Shown: piece by piece, positions 1 through 10,153 of the stretch
Position numbering within the stretch: position 1 is the stretch's first letter
Layout: the number at the start of each line of letters is the position of its first letter
NCBI GenBank assembly: GCA_016719135.1
Contig: JADKAV010000002.1
Location: 124,001-188,000 of the forward strand
DNA from: Micrococcales bacterium
GTDB lineage: Bacteria > Actinomycetota > Actinomycetes > S36-B12 > UBA10799
DNA length: 64,000 bases
Direction: 5' to 3'
The notes under the pieces: model-generated
The model's database searches: none
What the model was told of the DNA's origin: nothing
The model's input: the letters and a program-made list of their open reading frames with translations, nothing else
Made by a program: the position numbers and the translations under genes

Positions 1-229
1 CGCCTTCGTCGCCGGTCGCTGGAGCAGCCCCTTCTGGCAGGTGTGGGATCTGCTGCAGTTGTGGCTGGCCATGATCCACGGCGCCAACGGCCTGCGCACG
101 ATCATCAACGACTACTCCGAGCGGGACCAGACCCGGTTCTGGCTCAAGGCAGCACTGCTGACCGCCACCGTCTTCACGATTGCACTGGGCACGCTCGTGA
201 TCTTCACCTTCGACCCCAACATCAGCTGA
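1..229 (+). CDS. sdhD: Succinate dehydrogenase membrane anchor subunit SdhD, 3' end
   Basis: Last ~75 residues of the hydrophobic anchor of succinate dehydrogenase (complex II); the 5' part lies outside the window. Reading starts at base 2. The piece carries the MIHGANGLRTIINDY stretch typical of SdhD, whose His is a candidate heme b ligand, followed by a final membrane helix (LLTATVFTIALGTLVIF). The stop at 227-229 lies 8 bases before sdhA, so it is the promoter-proximal neighbour in an sdh operon. The sdhC gene is presumed upstream but is not visible. Confidence 0.9.
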   Translation, partial: AFVAGRWSSPFWQVWDLLQLWLAMIHGANGLRTIINDYSERDQTRFWLKAALLTATVFTIALGTLVIFTFDPNIS

Positions 230-237
230 GGTAGATC

Positions 238-1985
<1,748 letters not shown>

Positions 1986-1986
<1 letters not shown>

Positions 1987-2723
1987 TGACTACCACCGTT
2001 CCCGAGCAGATCACCCGGCTGGATGTGACGCTCAAGATCGCGCGCTTCATCCCGGAGACCGACACCGAACCGCACTACGAGGAATACCGCCTCGAGTGCC
2101 TGCCGACCGACCGCATCCTCACGGTCATGCAGAGGATCAAGGACGAGATCGACGGCACCCTGACGTTCCGCCGTTCCTGTGCCCACGGCATCTGCGGGTC
2201 GGACGCGATGCGCATCAACGGCCGCAACCGGTTGGCCTGCAAGACGCTCATCAAGGACCTCAACATCAAGAAGCCCGTGATCATCGAAGCCATCAAGGGC
2301 CTGCCGCTGGAGAAGGACCTGGTGGTGGACATGGAGCCCTTCTTCGACGCCTACCGCGACGTGATGCCGTTCCTGATCCCCGAGGGCCACGAGCCGACCC
2401 GCGAGCGGCTGCAGTCCGCCGAGGACCGAGCGATCTTCGACGACACCACCAAGTGCATCCTCTGCGCCTGCTGCACCACCTCGTGCCCGGTGTTCTGGAA
2501 CGACGGCCAGTACTTCGGCCCGGCTGCCATCGTCGGGGCGCACCGCTTCATCTTCGATTCACGCGATGCTGGTACCGACCTGCGCCTGGACATCCTCAAC
2601 AGCAAAGAGGGTGTGTGGCGTTGCCGCACCACCTTCAACTGCACCGAGGCCTGCCCGCGTGGCATCGAGGTCACCAAAGCCATCGCAGAAGTCAAACGTG
2701 CCCTGATGTTCCGCCGGGACTAG
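1986..2723 (+). CDS. sdhB: Succinate dehydrogenase iron-sulfur subunit SdhB
   Basis: Electron-transfer subunit of complex II, 245 residues. All three cluster sites are visible: the [2Fe-2S] set Cys65, Cys70, Asp73 and Cys85, where Asp as third ligand matches the classic SdhB pattern; the CILCACCTTSCP segment (Cys157, 160, 163, 167) and Cys213, Cys219, Cys223 near the C-terminus for the [4Fe-4S] and [3Fe-4S] clusters. The ATG shares one base with the sdhA stop. It ends the operon; the next gene is convergent, and no convincing terminator is seen in the 173 bases between them. Confidence 0.98.
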
Positions 2724-2896
2724 GAACGGCGTGTTGGGACTGCTCGCTCCGGTGCCGCTGGGTGCGAGCGGCTCGCAAGCCCCGATCGGGCCAGCTGTAC
2801 AGACGACCAGCGGTGGAAGCCTGCGATGATCAGCCGGGGTCGAGTCCGCCCTTGGCGCCGATCCGTTATGACCCCCACGGGGGAATGCTGCCAGTG

Positions 2897-3286
2897 CTAG
2901 ACCACCCCGCCGTGCTCGGAGTCCAGCGGTGACGCGGGAGGCTCGTGCTCCAGAGGCCGGTAGGTGTAGAAGAACGTGCAGCCGCCCGGACCGACGTCGG
3001 TGACCGCGTGTGCGACCGTCGGTGGGATGTAGATGTAGGACCCCGGCCCGAGCCGACGGCCGAGCATGGAGCACTCACCCTCGAGGATCAGGATGTGGTG
3101 ATGGGCCGCATGGTGGGTGTGTTCAGGGTTCTCGTGGCCCTGGTCGACCCGCATGAACCCCAGCGTCGTGTCACCTGACTGCCAGAGGGTCTTCTGGTGC
3201 ACACCCGTCATCAAGGTCGACCAGTCCATGGCCTCGATGTCAGGCCCACTGGCAACAATCAGCTTGCCCAGATCATCTCTGTTCAT
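2897..3286 (-). CDS. Small single-domain cupin protein
   Basis: A 129-residue cupin. The family's metal-binding first motif appears as PEHTHHAAHHHILILEGE (residues ~50-67) and the second as PGSYIYIPPTVAHAV (~80-95). The substrate cannot be told from sequence: such small cupins include sensors, isomerases and dioxygenases. The start is supported by a purine-rich GGAGAG upstream. The gene is convergent with sdhB and divergent from the carboxypeptidase gene at 3464, so it is probably monocistronic. Confidence 0.75.
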   Translation of the reverse strand: MNRDDLGKLIVASGPDIEAMDWSTLMTGVHQKTLWQSGDTTLGFMRVDQGHENPEHTHHAAHHHILILEGECSMLGRRLGPGSYIYIPPTVAHAVTDVGPGGCTFFYTYRPLEHEPPASPLDSEHGGVV

Positions 3287-3449
3287 CGCAGTCCCACCGC
3301 CTCTCTCCTTTTTCGTCAGCCTATTCCCCTAGATGGTCGGCCCGGTGGGGAGTCGATGGGTTTCGCTCGCGCGGCACCGTCAGGCGAGGGGAGGAAATCT
3401 GGCCGCAGACGCGCGCGTGGCGTTGCCGCCCACCTGCGAAAACCGCCCG

Positions 3450-3455
3450 TACGCT
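3450..3455 (+). promoter_or_regulatory. -10 element (TACGCT) of the D-Ala-D-Ala carboxypeptidase gene
   Basis: TANNNT hexamer 8 bases before the ATG at 3464, with no Shine-Dalgarno between them. Consistent with a leaderless transcript; no good -35 element was recognised. Confidence 0.4.
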
Positions 3456-3463
3456 GATTTGCA

Positions 3464-4837
3464 ATGCGTACTCTTCTCATCACCACCGCCAGCGTCCTAC
3501 TCCTGGCTGGCCCGGTCGCGGCCCAGGAGGCCCCGGCGACCCCTTCGCCGACCCCATCAGCAGCACAGGGTGTCGAGATCCCCGATTTCGCCACCCGTGC
3601 GTGGATCGTCGTGGATGGCAACTCCGGCGACGTGTTGGCCGGGCAGAACATCGACGAGCAGCGCCCGATGGCCTCGACCATCAAGACGCTGACCGCGTTG
3701 ACCCTGCTGCCGCGACTGCAGTACGACAGCACCTACGAGGCCCTTCCCGCCGAAACGCTGACGGAGGGGGCTCACGTCGGAGTTCTCGCAGGTAGCCGTT
3801 ACACCGTCGAGGAACTGTTCCACGGCATGCTCATGCGCAGCGGAAACGATGCGGCGGTCGCACTGGCCGATGCGTACGGGTACCAGCGCACGCTGGCGGC
3901 GATGAACGCGGAGGCCGCCCGCATCGGCGCCACCAACACCACCGCGAAATCGCCCAACGGTCTCGACCAGCCCGGACAGGTGACCACGGCCGCCGATCTC
4001 GCGCAGATCTACCGCGTGGCGATTCAGGATCCGCGCTTGCAGGAGATCCTCACCGCCAAGCAGGCGGAGTTCCCGGGACAGCCGCCGCAGGATCCGACGA
4101 AGGCCCGCGGCGACTTCACGATCTTCAACAACGACAACCTGCTCAATCGGGACTATCCAGGTTTCCTGGGAGGCAAGAGCGGCTTCACCAGCCAGGCGGG
4201 CAGGACGTATGTGGCCGGCGCCGAACAGGATGGCCGTCGACTGATCGTCGCGCTGCTCGGCATCGGCGGGGGCACAACGCAGACTGCGGGCCAGCTGCTC
4301 GACTGGTCCTTTGCCAACGCCGACCGGTTGAGCCCCATCGGTCAGCTCCCAGCGGTCCCCCAGGACGCCGCCATCACCGCCGAACCGGCGGGCACTGCGG
4401 ATCCCAACGATGTCGCGGCCCTTCCTACGCAGGCGCAGAACCAGGCCGTAGCCGCACAAGCCGTCGAGTCGGCGGTCACCGCCGCGAACAAGGCCGTCAC
4501 GGCGACTGCGGATCAAGCCACCCCAGAGTCGACCACCGGGGTGGCGGCGATCATGAACGTCTCGGGCTTCCCCTCCTCGCCCTTCGTCGTGGCTGAGCCG
4601 GCACAGGACCCGGCCCCCGCTCAGCGCGGACTTCTCGCATCGTTGCTCGTGGGGCTGTTCAAGGCGTTCATGTGGCTGCTGCTGTTCCTGGGCGTCGCCG
4701 TGGTCCTGTTGCGCATCCGAGCGGTCAGGCGCATCAGGCGACGCCGTGAGGCCTATGCCCGCGCTATGCAGCAACGCCAAGCGGGAAATGCTGCATCGGA
4801 CTCCACACGTGATCGGATCCCATCTCGTACAGGGTGA
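3464..4837 (+). CDS. D-alanyl-D-alanine carboxypeptidase, membrane-anchored (peptidase S11)
   Basis: Low-molecular-weight penicillin-binding protein that trims the terminal D-Ala of peptidoglycan stem peptides outside the cell. Order: signal peptide (1-20, ending VAAQ); catalytic domain with SxxK at Ser71-Lys74 (STIK), SxN at Ser126-Asn128 (SGN) and the KSG box at 238-240 in place of the more common KTG; an Ala/Thr/Gln-rich linker; a transmembrane helix (~395-416); and a short basic cytoplasmic tail. The last 74 bases overlap the end of the convergent 2H phosphoesterase gene. Confidence 0.9.
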   Translation: MRTLLITTASVLLLAGPVAAQEAPATPSPTPSAAQGVEIPDFATRAWIVVDGNSGDVLAGQNIDEQRPMASTIKTLTALTLLPRLQYDSTYEALPAETLTEGAHVGVLAGSRYTVEELFHGMLMRSGNDAAVALADAYGYQRTLAAMNAEAARIGATNTTAKSPNGLDQPGQVTTAADLAQIYRVAIQDPRLQEILTAKQAEFPGQPPQDPTKARGDFTIFNNDNLLNRDYPGFLGGKSGFTSQAGRTYVAGAEQDGRRLIVALLGIGGGTTQTAGQLLDWSFANADRLSPIGQLPAVPQDAAITAEPAGTADPNDVAALPTQAQNQAVAAQAVESAVTAANKAVTATADQATPESTTGVAAIMNVSGFPSSPFVVAEPAQDPAPAQRGLLASLLVGLFKAFMWLLLFLGVAVVLLRIRAVRRIRRRREAYARAMQQRQAGNAASDSTRDRIPSRTG

Positions 4838-5279
4838 TCGCCCCTACCGTGAAAGCCGCAGCGTAGTCCGCCAGGGTGCGCTGGGCGCCCACGAGCGTCT
4901 CGTCGGGGACATCTTGGGCGACCGTCACGTGGGGGTGGAAGTCGAACCGGAGCTTGCGCGCCAGAGGACCTGAACGCACGTCACGCTCAAGGGTCGTGAT
5001 CGGTTGCGCGCCGGCAGCCACCCGGACGTACACGACCGGGGACAGCGGGCGGAAGGTTCCAGTCCCGCGCAGCTCAACCTCGAAAGGCTCGTGCCTGCGC
5101 GCAACGGCTTGCAGGTGGTCGATGACCGGATCGAGGTCGGCAAGCGCGGTGGGTGGCAGCAGCGTCACGTGCGCCTGAATCGTGTGTGCCTGCGGATCGC
5201 CGAAATGCTCACGCCACGCCTCAAGTTCGTCGGCATAAGGCGCGGGAATGGCGATCGCCACTCCTATGTTGTGCTTCAT
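4764..5279 (-). CDS. 2'-5' RNA ligase / 2H phosphoesterase family protein
   Basis: A 171-residue member of the 2H superfamily. The two signature HxT tetrads are visible as AHVTLL (residues ~36-41) and PHVTVA (~117-122), which together form the active site for 2',5'- or cyclic phosphodiesters. The physiological RNA substrate is unknown. The start codon overlaps the trpS stop (ATGA), so it is translationally coupled to trpS. The 3' end runs 74 bases into the coding region of the convergent carboxypeptidase gene. Confidence 0.85.
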   Translation of the reverse strand: MKHNIGVAIAIPAPYADELEAWREHFGDPQAHTIQAHVTLLPPTALADLDPVIDHLQAVARRHEPFEVELRGTGTFRPLSPVVYVRVAAGAQPITTLERDVRSGPLARKLRFDFHPHVTVAQDVPDETLVGAQRTLADYAAAFTVGAITLYEMGSDHVWSPMQHFPLGVAA

Positions 5280-6277
5280 TGCGCGTGGGACTGAAGACCC
5301 AAGGCTGCGTACGCCGCTTGAAGAGTCGGTTGTGCCGCCTGGCGAGCCTTGACAGCACCTTCGGCCATGAGGCGGTTCAATTCGGCCGGGTCAGCAAGAT
5401 ATCCGCGTGTGCGCTCTGCGAAGGGTTCAGCAACGGCCACCACTGCCTCGGCCGCGGCCACCTTCAACGGACCGTACATTCCGCCGCCATATTCTTCCTC
5501 CACCTGGGCGACCGTGCGATCCGTGGCCGCGGCCAAGATGCTGAGAAGGTTCGAGACGCCGGGTTTGTTCACAGGGTCGTATCGGACTTCTGTCTGCGAG
5601 TCGGTGACCGCGGACTTGAGCTTCTTGGCGATCTGCTTCGGCGGATCCAGCAGGAACACACAGCCGGCCGGAACGGACTTGCTCATCTTCGCCGATGGGT
5701 CCTGCAGGTCCAGGATCTTCGCACTGTCCTTGACGATGTACGGCTCGGGAACGACGAATGTCTGCCCGTAGCGGTGGTTGAACCGCTCGGCCAGATCCCG
5801 GGTCAGTTCCAAATGCTGTCGCTGATCCTCGCCCACCGGCACCGCGTTCGCCTGGTAGAGCAGGATGTCCGCGACCTGCAGACAGGGATAGGTGAACAGT
5901 CCTACTGACGCACTGCCTGCACCTTCTCGGGCGGTCTTGTCCTTGAACTGCGTCATTCGAGAGGCTTCACCGTAGCCGGTCAGACACATCATCACCCACG
6001 CCAGTTGGCTGTGCGCGGGAACATCGCTCTGGACGAACAGCGTTGCGCGCTGAGGATCGATGCCGGCAGCCAGCAGTTGTGCGTACGAAACCCGAGTCCG
6101 TTCGCGCTGTACCTGCGGATCACCCGGAACCGTGATCGCATGCAGATCGACGACGCAGTAGAAGGCATCGTTGTCGTCCTGCAACGACACCCACTGGCGC
6201 AAAGCGCCGAAGTAGTTGCCGATGTGGAAGCTGTCCGAGGTCGGCTGGATGCCGGAGAGGATGCGGGGTCGTGCCAT
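5276..6277 (-). CDS. trpS: Tryptophanyl-tRNA synthetase
   Basis: Charges tRNA-Trp with tryptophan; class I synthetase of usual bacterial length (333 residues). Visible: the HIGH-like HIGN at 18-21 within SGIQPTSDSFHIGNYFGAL, the tRNA synthetase core with SYAQLLAAGID and GYGEASRMTQFKDK, and KMSKS at 197-201. First gene of a trpS-phosphoesterase pair (4-base overlap). A CAGAAT hexamer sits 6 bases before the ATG, a possible leaderless -10. Confidence 0.97.
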   Translation of the reverse strand: MARPRILSGIQPTSDSFHIGNYFGALRQWVSLQDDNDAFYCVVDLHAITVPGDPQVQRERTRVSYAQLLAAGIDPQRATLFVQSDVPAHSQLAWVMMCLTGYGEASRMTQFKDKTAREGAGSASVGLFTYPCLQVADILLYQANAVPVGEDQRQHLELTRDLAERFNHRYGQTFVVPEPYIVKDSAKILDLQDPSAKMSKSVPAGCVFLLDPPKQIAKKLKSAVTDSQTEVRYDPVNKPGVSNLLSILAAATDRTVAQVEEEYGGGMYGPLKVAAAEAVVAVAEPFAERTRGYLADPAELNRLMAEGAVKARQAAQPTLQAAYAALGLQSHAQ

Positions 6278-6281
6278 GGCC

Positions 6282-6727
6282 CTATTCTGTCGGCTCGGGA
6301 TGGGGCACGGGCGCGTGGGCGACCAGGACGCGGGCGATCCGGCGGCCGTCCATCGCCGTCACTGTCAGCGTGTTTCCCTCGAAGTCCAGGGTGTCCCCCT
6401 GGGTCGGGAGCCTGCCCAACTGCGCGACCATGTAGCCGGCCACCGTTTCGTACGGACCCTCAGGCAGTGCGAACCCGATCTCCTCTACGAAGTCGTCCAG
6501 GCTCAGCAGCCCGTCCACCTCGGCTTGACCGCCAGGGCTGAACGTGGGGGTCTGCCTGAGATCGAACTCGTCACGGATATCTCCCACGAGTTCCTCAACA
6601 AGGTCCTCCAGGGTCACGATCCCCGCAGTACCGCCGTATTCATCGGCCACTATGGCCAGATGACTGCCACCGTCTCTCATCTCCTGCATCGCATTCAGGA
6701 TGGCCTTGCTGTCCGGGAAGCGTGGGA
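6282..6727 (-). CDS. CNNM/CorC-family protein, C-terminal part after a frameshift
   Basis: Continuation of the gene at 6695-7579 in another frame. In this frame the sequence resumes as PRFPDSKAILNAMQEM at the point where homologues continue, then the second CBS motif (HLAIVADEYGGTAGIVTLEDL) and the CorC/HlyC C-terminal domain (EVDGLLSLDDF, ending near PHPEPTE). The first ATG in this frame is at 6689, inside the CBS domain, so it is not an independent gene. One missing base near 6728-6731 (expected CCG, seen CG) would join the two parts. Confidence 0.75.
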
Positions 6728-7579
6728 CCGACGCACCAGCCGCCGGATACGCAGGGACCGGTGCACCTCCGGGTCGAGCAAATCGCGAACATGCACGAAC
6801 CCGATCACGTCATCAGCTGAGTCCTCCACAACCGGATACCGCGAATGCGGCAACTCACGGACCTTCGCCACAGCCTTCTGGACGGACAGGTCGGCTTCGA
6901 GGAAGTCCACTTCCGTACGTGGCACCATGACGCTGGCCAGATCGCGCCCCCCGGCAGAGATGACATCGTCGATGAGTTCGCGCTCTTCGGTCGTCAGCGA
7001 CTCCTGCGCAGCCACAAGACCGCGCAGCTCCTCACCGGAGATGCCTTCCTTCGCCGCTTCTGGATCCCCTCCGAGCAACCGGACGACGGCATTCGTGGAC
7101 ACCGAAAGAAGCCAGATGAACGGGCGCGAGACCTTGGCCAGGGCATCCACCGGACCAGCCAGCGTCAGCGAGAACGTTTCCGCGCGCTGGAGGGCCAAGC
7201 GTTTCGGGACCAGTTCTCCGAGGACAAGCGACAGGTATGCGATCACCACCGTCACGCCGATGAACGCAAGGCTGCCGGCCACTCCCGGCGGCAATCCCAT
7301 CGACTCCAGCCACGGCGTCACTTGGGGTGATATCCGGGACGCGCCGAAGCCAGCGGACAGGAACCCAGCGAGCGTCACCCCGACCTGCACCGCCGCCAAG
7401 AAACGGTTCGGATTGCTCACCAGGTTCTTCAGCCGGCGACCCCGCCCACCCTGTGTGGCAGCCAGGTGCTCCACTTGTGATTCACGCAGGCTCACGAGGG
7501 CCGTTTCCGCAGCCGCAAAGAATCCACCGATCAGGGTGAACAGCAGCACCACACCGATATTGGTCAGCAGTTCACTCAC
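6695..7579 (-). CDS. CNNM/CorC-family membrane transporter-like protein, N-terminal part (frameshifted)
   Basis: Hemolysin-C-like protein of the CNNM/CorC family, associated with magnesium or other divalent cation efflux. This part has the DUF21 domain (hydrophobic segments between ~residues 5 and 145, with GGFFAAAETALVSL and VLGELVPKRLALQRAE) and the first CBS domain (VMVPRTEVDFLEADLSV). After RIRRLVR the frame runs into SHASRTARPS and stops. Start chosen at GTG 7579 (VSELLTNIGVVLLF), because a TAACCT hexamer lies 7 bases upstream; an upstream ATG at 7681 would add an unlikely 34 residues. Confidence 0.8.
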   Translation of the reverse strand: MSELLTNIGVVLLFTLIGGFFAAAETALVSLRESQVEHLAATQGGRGRRLKNLVSNPNRFLAAVQVGVTLAGFLSAGFGASRISPQVTPWLESMGLPPGVAGSLAFIGVTVVIAYLSLVLGELVPKRLALQRAETFSLTLAGPVDALAKVSRPFIWLLSVSTNAVVRLLGGDPEAAKEGISGEELRGLVAAQESLTTEERELIDDVISAGGRDLASVMVPRTEVDFLEADLSVQKAVAKVRELPHSRYPVVEDSADDVIGFVHVRDLLDPEVHRSLRIRRLVRRSHASRTARPS

Positions 7580-7586
7580 GGGTCCC

Positions 7587-7592
7587 AGGTTA
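7587..7592 (-). promoter_or_regulatory. -10 element (TAACCT) of the CNNM-family gene
   Basis: TANNNT hexamer 7 bases before the GTG at 7579; no Shine-Dalgarno. Leaderless start inferred. Confidence 0.4.
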
Positions 7593-7705
7593 CGCGGACG
7601 CATGTCCTCTGGATTGGGGCAGCAGTGCCCTGTTCCCTCACGGGCTGGGTCCCGCGCTGTGTGCTCACCCATCGCCCGCATCCGGAGCCCGGCGGCCCCG
7701 TTGTT

Positions 7706-8140
7706 TCAGGGGGGTCCGCGGGTGTGGGTGATGACGGGGATGGTGTGGGTGTCCATGGTGATGGTGTACCGGCCGTGGTGCAGGTCGTTATGACATCTCG
7801 AACAGAGAAGGGCCAAGTTTGAGAGGTCGGTTCTGCCGCCGTCTTTCCAGTGGATGATGTGGTGGGCGTGGCAGTGCCGCGGGGCCCGTCCGCAGCGGAT
7901 GCAGCCCCGGTCGCGGGCGATCAGCGCCGCCCATTGGGCCGCGGATGCCCGGCGTCGTTTTCGTCCGAGGGCGAGGGGGATGAAGGTGCCTTTGCGTTTG
8001 ATCCCGAAGATCACCGTGCACACCGCCGCGCACGACAACAAATCAAACGATCCGGCGCCCAGGGGGGTGCCGTCGACCAGGGTCGCGTTGTCACTGGTGG
8101 GCAGGTTCTCCAAATCCACCAGGATGGACACCGCGGACAC
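7706..8140 (-). CDS. DUF222-HNH endonuclease, C-terminal HNH part after a frameshift
   Basis: Second half of the DUF222-HNH protein. Visible: SILVDLENLPTSDNATLVDG, then an HNH module with CIRCGRAPRHCHAHHIIHW, a GGRTDLSNLALLC segment and CHNDLHHG, that is, the Cys pairs and His residues of a zinc-stabilised beta-beta-alpha nuclease. A GTG at 8138-8140 is the first start codon in this frame, but the conserved reading (AANTHPGGVSAV) runs back to ~8165, where one extra G in a GGC-rich run would explain the shift. Confidence 0.7.
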   Translation of the reverse strand: MSAVSILVDLENLPTSDNATLVDGTPLGAGSFDLLSCAAVCTVIFGIKRKGTFIPLALGRKRRRASAAQWAALIARDRGCIRCGRAPRHCHAHHIIHWKDGGRTDLSNLALLCSRCHNDLHHGRYTITMDTHTIPVITHTRGPP

Positions 8141-8945
8141 CCCACCGGGGTGGGTGTTGGCCGCCGCGCCTTGACATGTCGGTCAGGGCATCGGCGCGGC
8201 GTTGGGCCGGGGTGGTGGTGTCGTGGGTGTCCGGGGGGCGGGTGAACGATGCCAGGGTCTCGGCCAGGATCGCCCCGTCGACCTCGTCGAGCATCCCGGT
8301 GATCGCCCACATCCCATTCGCGCGGGCGGACAGCCGCAGGGACCGTTTGGCGCGTTGCTGATCCAGCGTGAGGTCCAGGTGGGTGGGGTTGTCGGCCTCA
8401 GCGACAACCTGCAGCACCCGGCGCACCTCCGAGGCATCGGTCAACTTCGCCAGGCCGACGATCGCGGCCTCTTTGCTGGTGAAGTCATCGATCGCCGGGG
8501 CGTGGGCCAGGATCTGATACACATGCAACCCCGAGATACTCCCGGCAGCCCACGCATCCTTGACCGTGGGTAGGTCGTGCAGGGCGTTGGCGGTGTTCAC
8601 CATCCCCGACCCCACCGCCACCGGCGACCCGGTGGCGATCGCCACCAGGGACCCGGTGGTGCCTGCGCCCAGCACCCGGGAATCCCCGGCCGTATCGGCG
8701 GCACCGGCCAGACCGGTCAGATACGCCTCGATGCGGTTACGCAACTTCGCGGTGTGTGCCATCGCCGCGGCGCGTTCCTCCGCGCACAGCAGGTCGGGGT
8801 CGGGCAGCGCATCTATATCGTCGTTGATCTGGTCGAACCCGGCCGGGGCGGCAGTGGGTAGGGAGGCGCGGATCCGGGCCCGGCGGTGCGCCGCCCGCGA
8901 CACATCAAAGAACGAAGAAGAAGCAGCAGTAGACGTAACGGCCAT
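8091..8945 (-). CDS. DUF222-domain protein, N-terminal part (frameshifted DUF222-HNH)
   Basis: DUF222 (also called 13E12-like) region of a protein that normally ends in an HNH nuclease. This family is abundant and multicopy in actinobacteria; its biological role is unclear. The frame carries ALHDLPTVKDAWAAGSIS and VAEADNPTHLDLTLDQQRAK, typical of DUF222, then loses homology after ADALTDMSRR. Start chosen at ATG 8945 (MAVTSTAASSSFFDVSR), preceded by a G-rich GGGGGTGT; an in-frame ATG at 9038 is less likely. Not obviously part of an operon; its upstream spacer is a tandem repeat. Confidence 0.7.
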   Translation of the reverse strand: MAVTSTAASSSFFDVSRAAHRRARIRASLPTAAPAGFDQINDDIDALPDPDLLCAEERAAAMAHTAKLRNRIEAYLTGLAGAADTAGDSRVLGAGTTGSLVAIATGSPVAVGSGMVNTANALHDLPTVKDAWAAGSISGLHVYQILAHAPAIDDFTSKEAAIVGLAKLTDASEVRRVLQVVAEADNPTHLDLTLDQQRAKRSLRLSARANGMWAITGMLDEVDGAILAETLASFTRPPDTHDTTTPAQRRADALTDMSRRGGQHPPRWGVRGVHPGGFGEPAHQ

Positions 8946-9055
8946 TGGACACCCCCGATCGACACAAGAACTTTGAATGTCGTATCGGAAGGGCCGGTGC
9001 CCTACCGCGACGTCGCTCCACGAGCTGACGAAAACCAACTACCAACTACCTTCGA

Positions 9056-9360
9056 ACCATACCCAGGGTGGACCCCCGAGCACTGTTCGACCATAAACCC
9101 AGGGTGCGACATCTCCCGGAGCTACCTGTTACGAACCATAAACCCAGGGTCCGACATCTTCCCCGAGCTACTGCTTCAGACCATAAACCCAGGGTGCGAC
9201 ATCTTCCCCGAGCCACCTGTTTCGAACCGTGAACCCAGGGTGCGACATCCTCCCCGGACTACCTGTTTCGAACCGTAAACCCAGGGTCCGACATCCTCCC
9301 CGAGCTACTGATTCAGACCATAAACCCAGGGTCCGACATCTTCCCCAAACCACTTGTCCT
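9056..9360. repeat. Tandem repeat, 45-46 bp unit, about six copies
   Basis: Six near-identical units start at about 9090, 9135, 9180, 9226, 9272 and 9317, preceded by a degenerate one at 9056. Core: ACCATAAACCCAGGGT, then (G/C)CGACATC. ACCCAGGGT is itself a short palindrome. It fills the spacer between the DUF222 gene and xthA. There are no unique spacers, so it is not a CRISPR array. Bases 8946-9055 contain nothing else recognisable. Confidence 0.9.
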
Positions 9361-9388
9361 CGAGGAACCCAGCAGCGGGCGGCCGCGT

Positions 9389-10153
9389 TCAGCTCACGAA
9401 CTCCGACACGACGGCCGCGTGGTCGCTCCACCGCTCGGCATAGGTGGCGGCGCGCCCAACTGCGAAACCGCGACACCTGTCCGCCACTCCCGGACCCGCG
9501 AGCACGCAGTCGATCCTCCAGCCGGCGTCGTTGTCAAACGCTTTGCCCCGCCACGACCACCATGTATAGGGTCCAGGGCCCTCACCCCCGAAGCGGCGCC
9601 CCAGGTCCACCCAACCCAGCCGGCCGTACCACTCGTCGAGATAGGCCCGCTCGGACTCGAGGAATCCCGCCTTGCCGATATTGCCCTTCCAGTTCTTGAT
9701 GTCGACCTCGCGGTGCGCCACATTCAGATCACCGCAGATCACAGCCCCAGGGCGCTGCTCCATCCACTTGCCCATTGCCGCTAGGAAGCGATGCTTCTCG
9801 TCCTGTGCAGTGGTCCCGGCCTGCCCTGTGTGGACGTACACACTGGCAACCTCGAGGCCATCTGTCACCCCGGCGATCCAGCGACCTTGATCGTCGGACT
9901 CCCCCAGCGCACCGGTTGGCTCAATTGGCCACCGGCTCAGCAAGGCAACCCCTGCATGCCCCGCACGCACCTCACTGGGCGAATGCAGCAGATTCCAATC
10001 GGCCAGAGGTCCCAACGCGGCACGCAACTGATCGTCGGTGGCGCGGACCTCCTGGAGTGCGATGACGTCAGCTTCTTGGGCAATCAGCCATTCGACACCC
10101 CCGCGCCGAGCGGCGGCACGGATGCCGTTGACGTTGGCGCTGACGAGCTTCAA
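9389..10153 (-). CDS. xthA: Exodeoxyribonuclease III
   Basis: AP endonuclease / 3'-5' exonuclease of base-excision repair, 254 residues. Endonuclease/exonuclease/phosphatase fold motifs are all visible: SANVNGIRAA at the N-terminus, ALQEVRA with the metal-binding Glu, VICGDLNVAH with catalytic Asp and Asn, GWRIDCVL and the terminal SDHAAV with the catalytic Asp-His pair. The ATG directly abuts the icd stop (0 bases between), so it is probably co-transcribed with icd. Confidence 0.93.
   Translation of the reverse strand: MKLVSANVNGIRAAARRGGVEWLIAQEADVIALQEVRATDDQLRAALGPLADWNLLHSPSEVRAGHAGVALLSRWPIEPTGALGESDDQGRWIAGVTDGLEVASVYVHTGQAGTTAQDEKHRFLAAMGKWMEQRPGAVICGDLNVAHREVDIKNWKGNIGKAGFLESERAYLDEWYGRLGWVDLGRRFGGEGPGPYTWWSWRGKAFDNDAGWRIDCVLAGPGVADRCRGFAVGRAATYAERWSDHAAVVSEFVS

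Noticed and set aside
2750..2790. Terminator after sdhB (GCGAG/CTCGC inverted repeat)
   Set aside because: The stem is only five bases with no T-run; too weak to call.
7706..8945. DUF222-HNH gene as a mobile intron or insertion element
   Set aside because: No terminal inverted repeats, target duplication, intron secondary structure or reverse transcriptase nearby; the family is a common resident in actinobacteria.
9056..9360. Regular repeats suggesting a CRISPR array
   Set aside because: Units are contiguous 45-46-mers with no unique spacers between constant repeats, and no cas genes are near. It is a plain tandem repeat.
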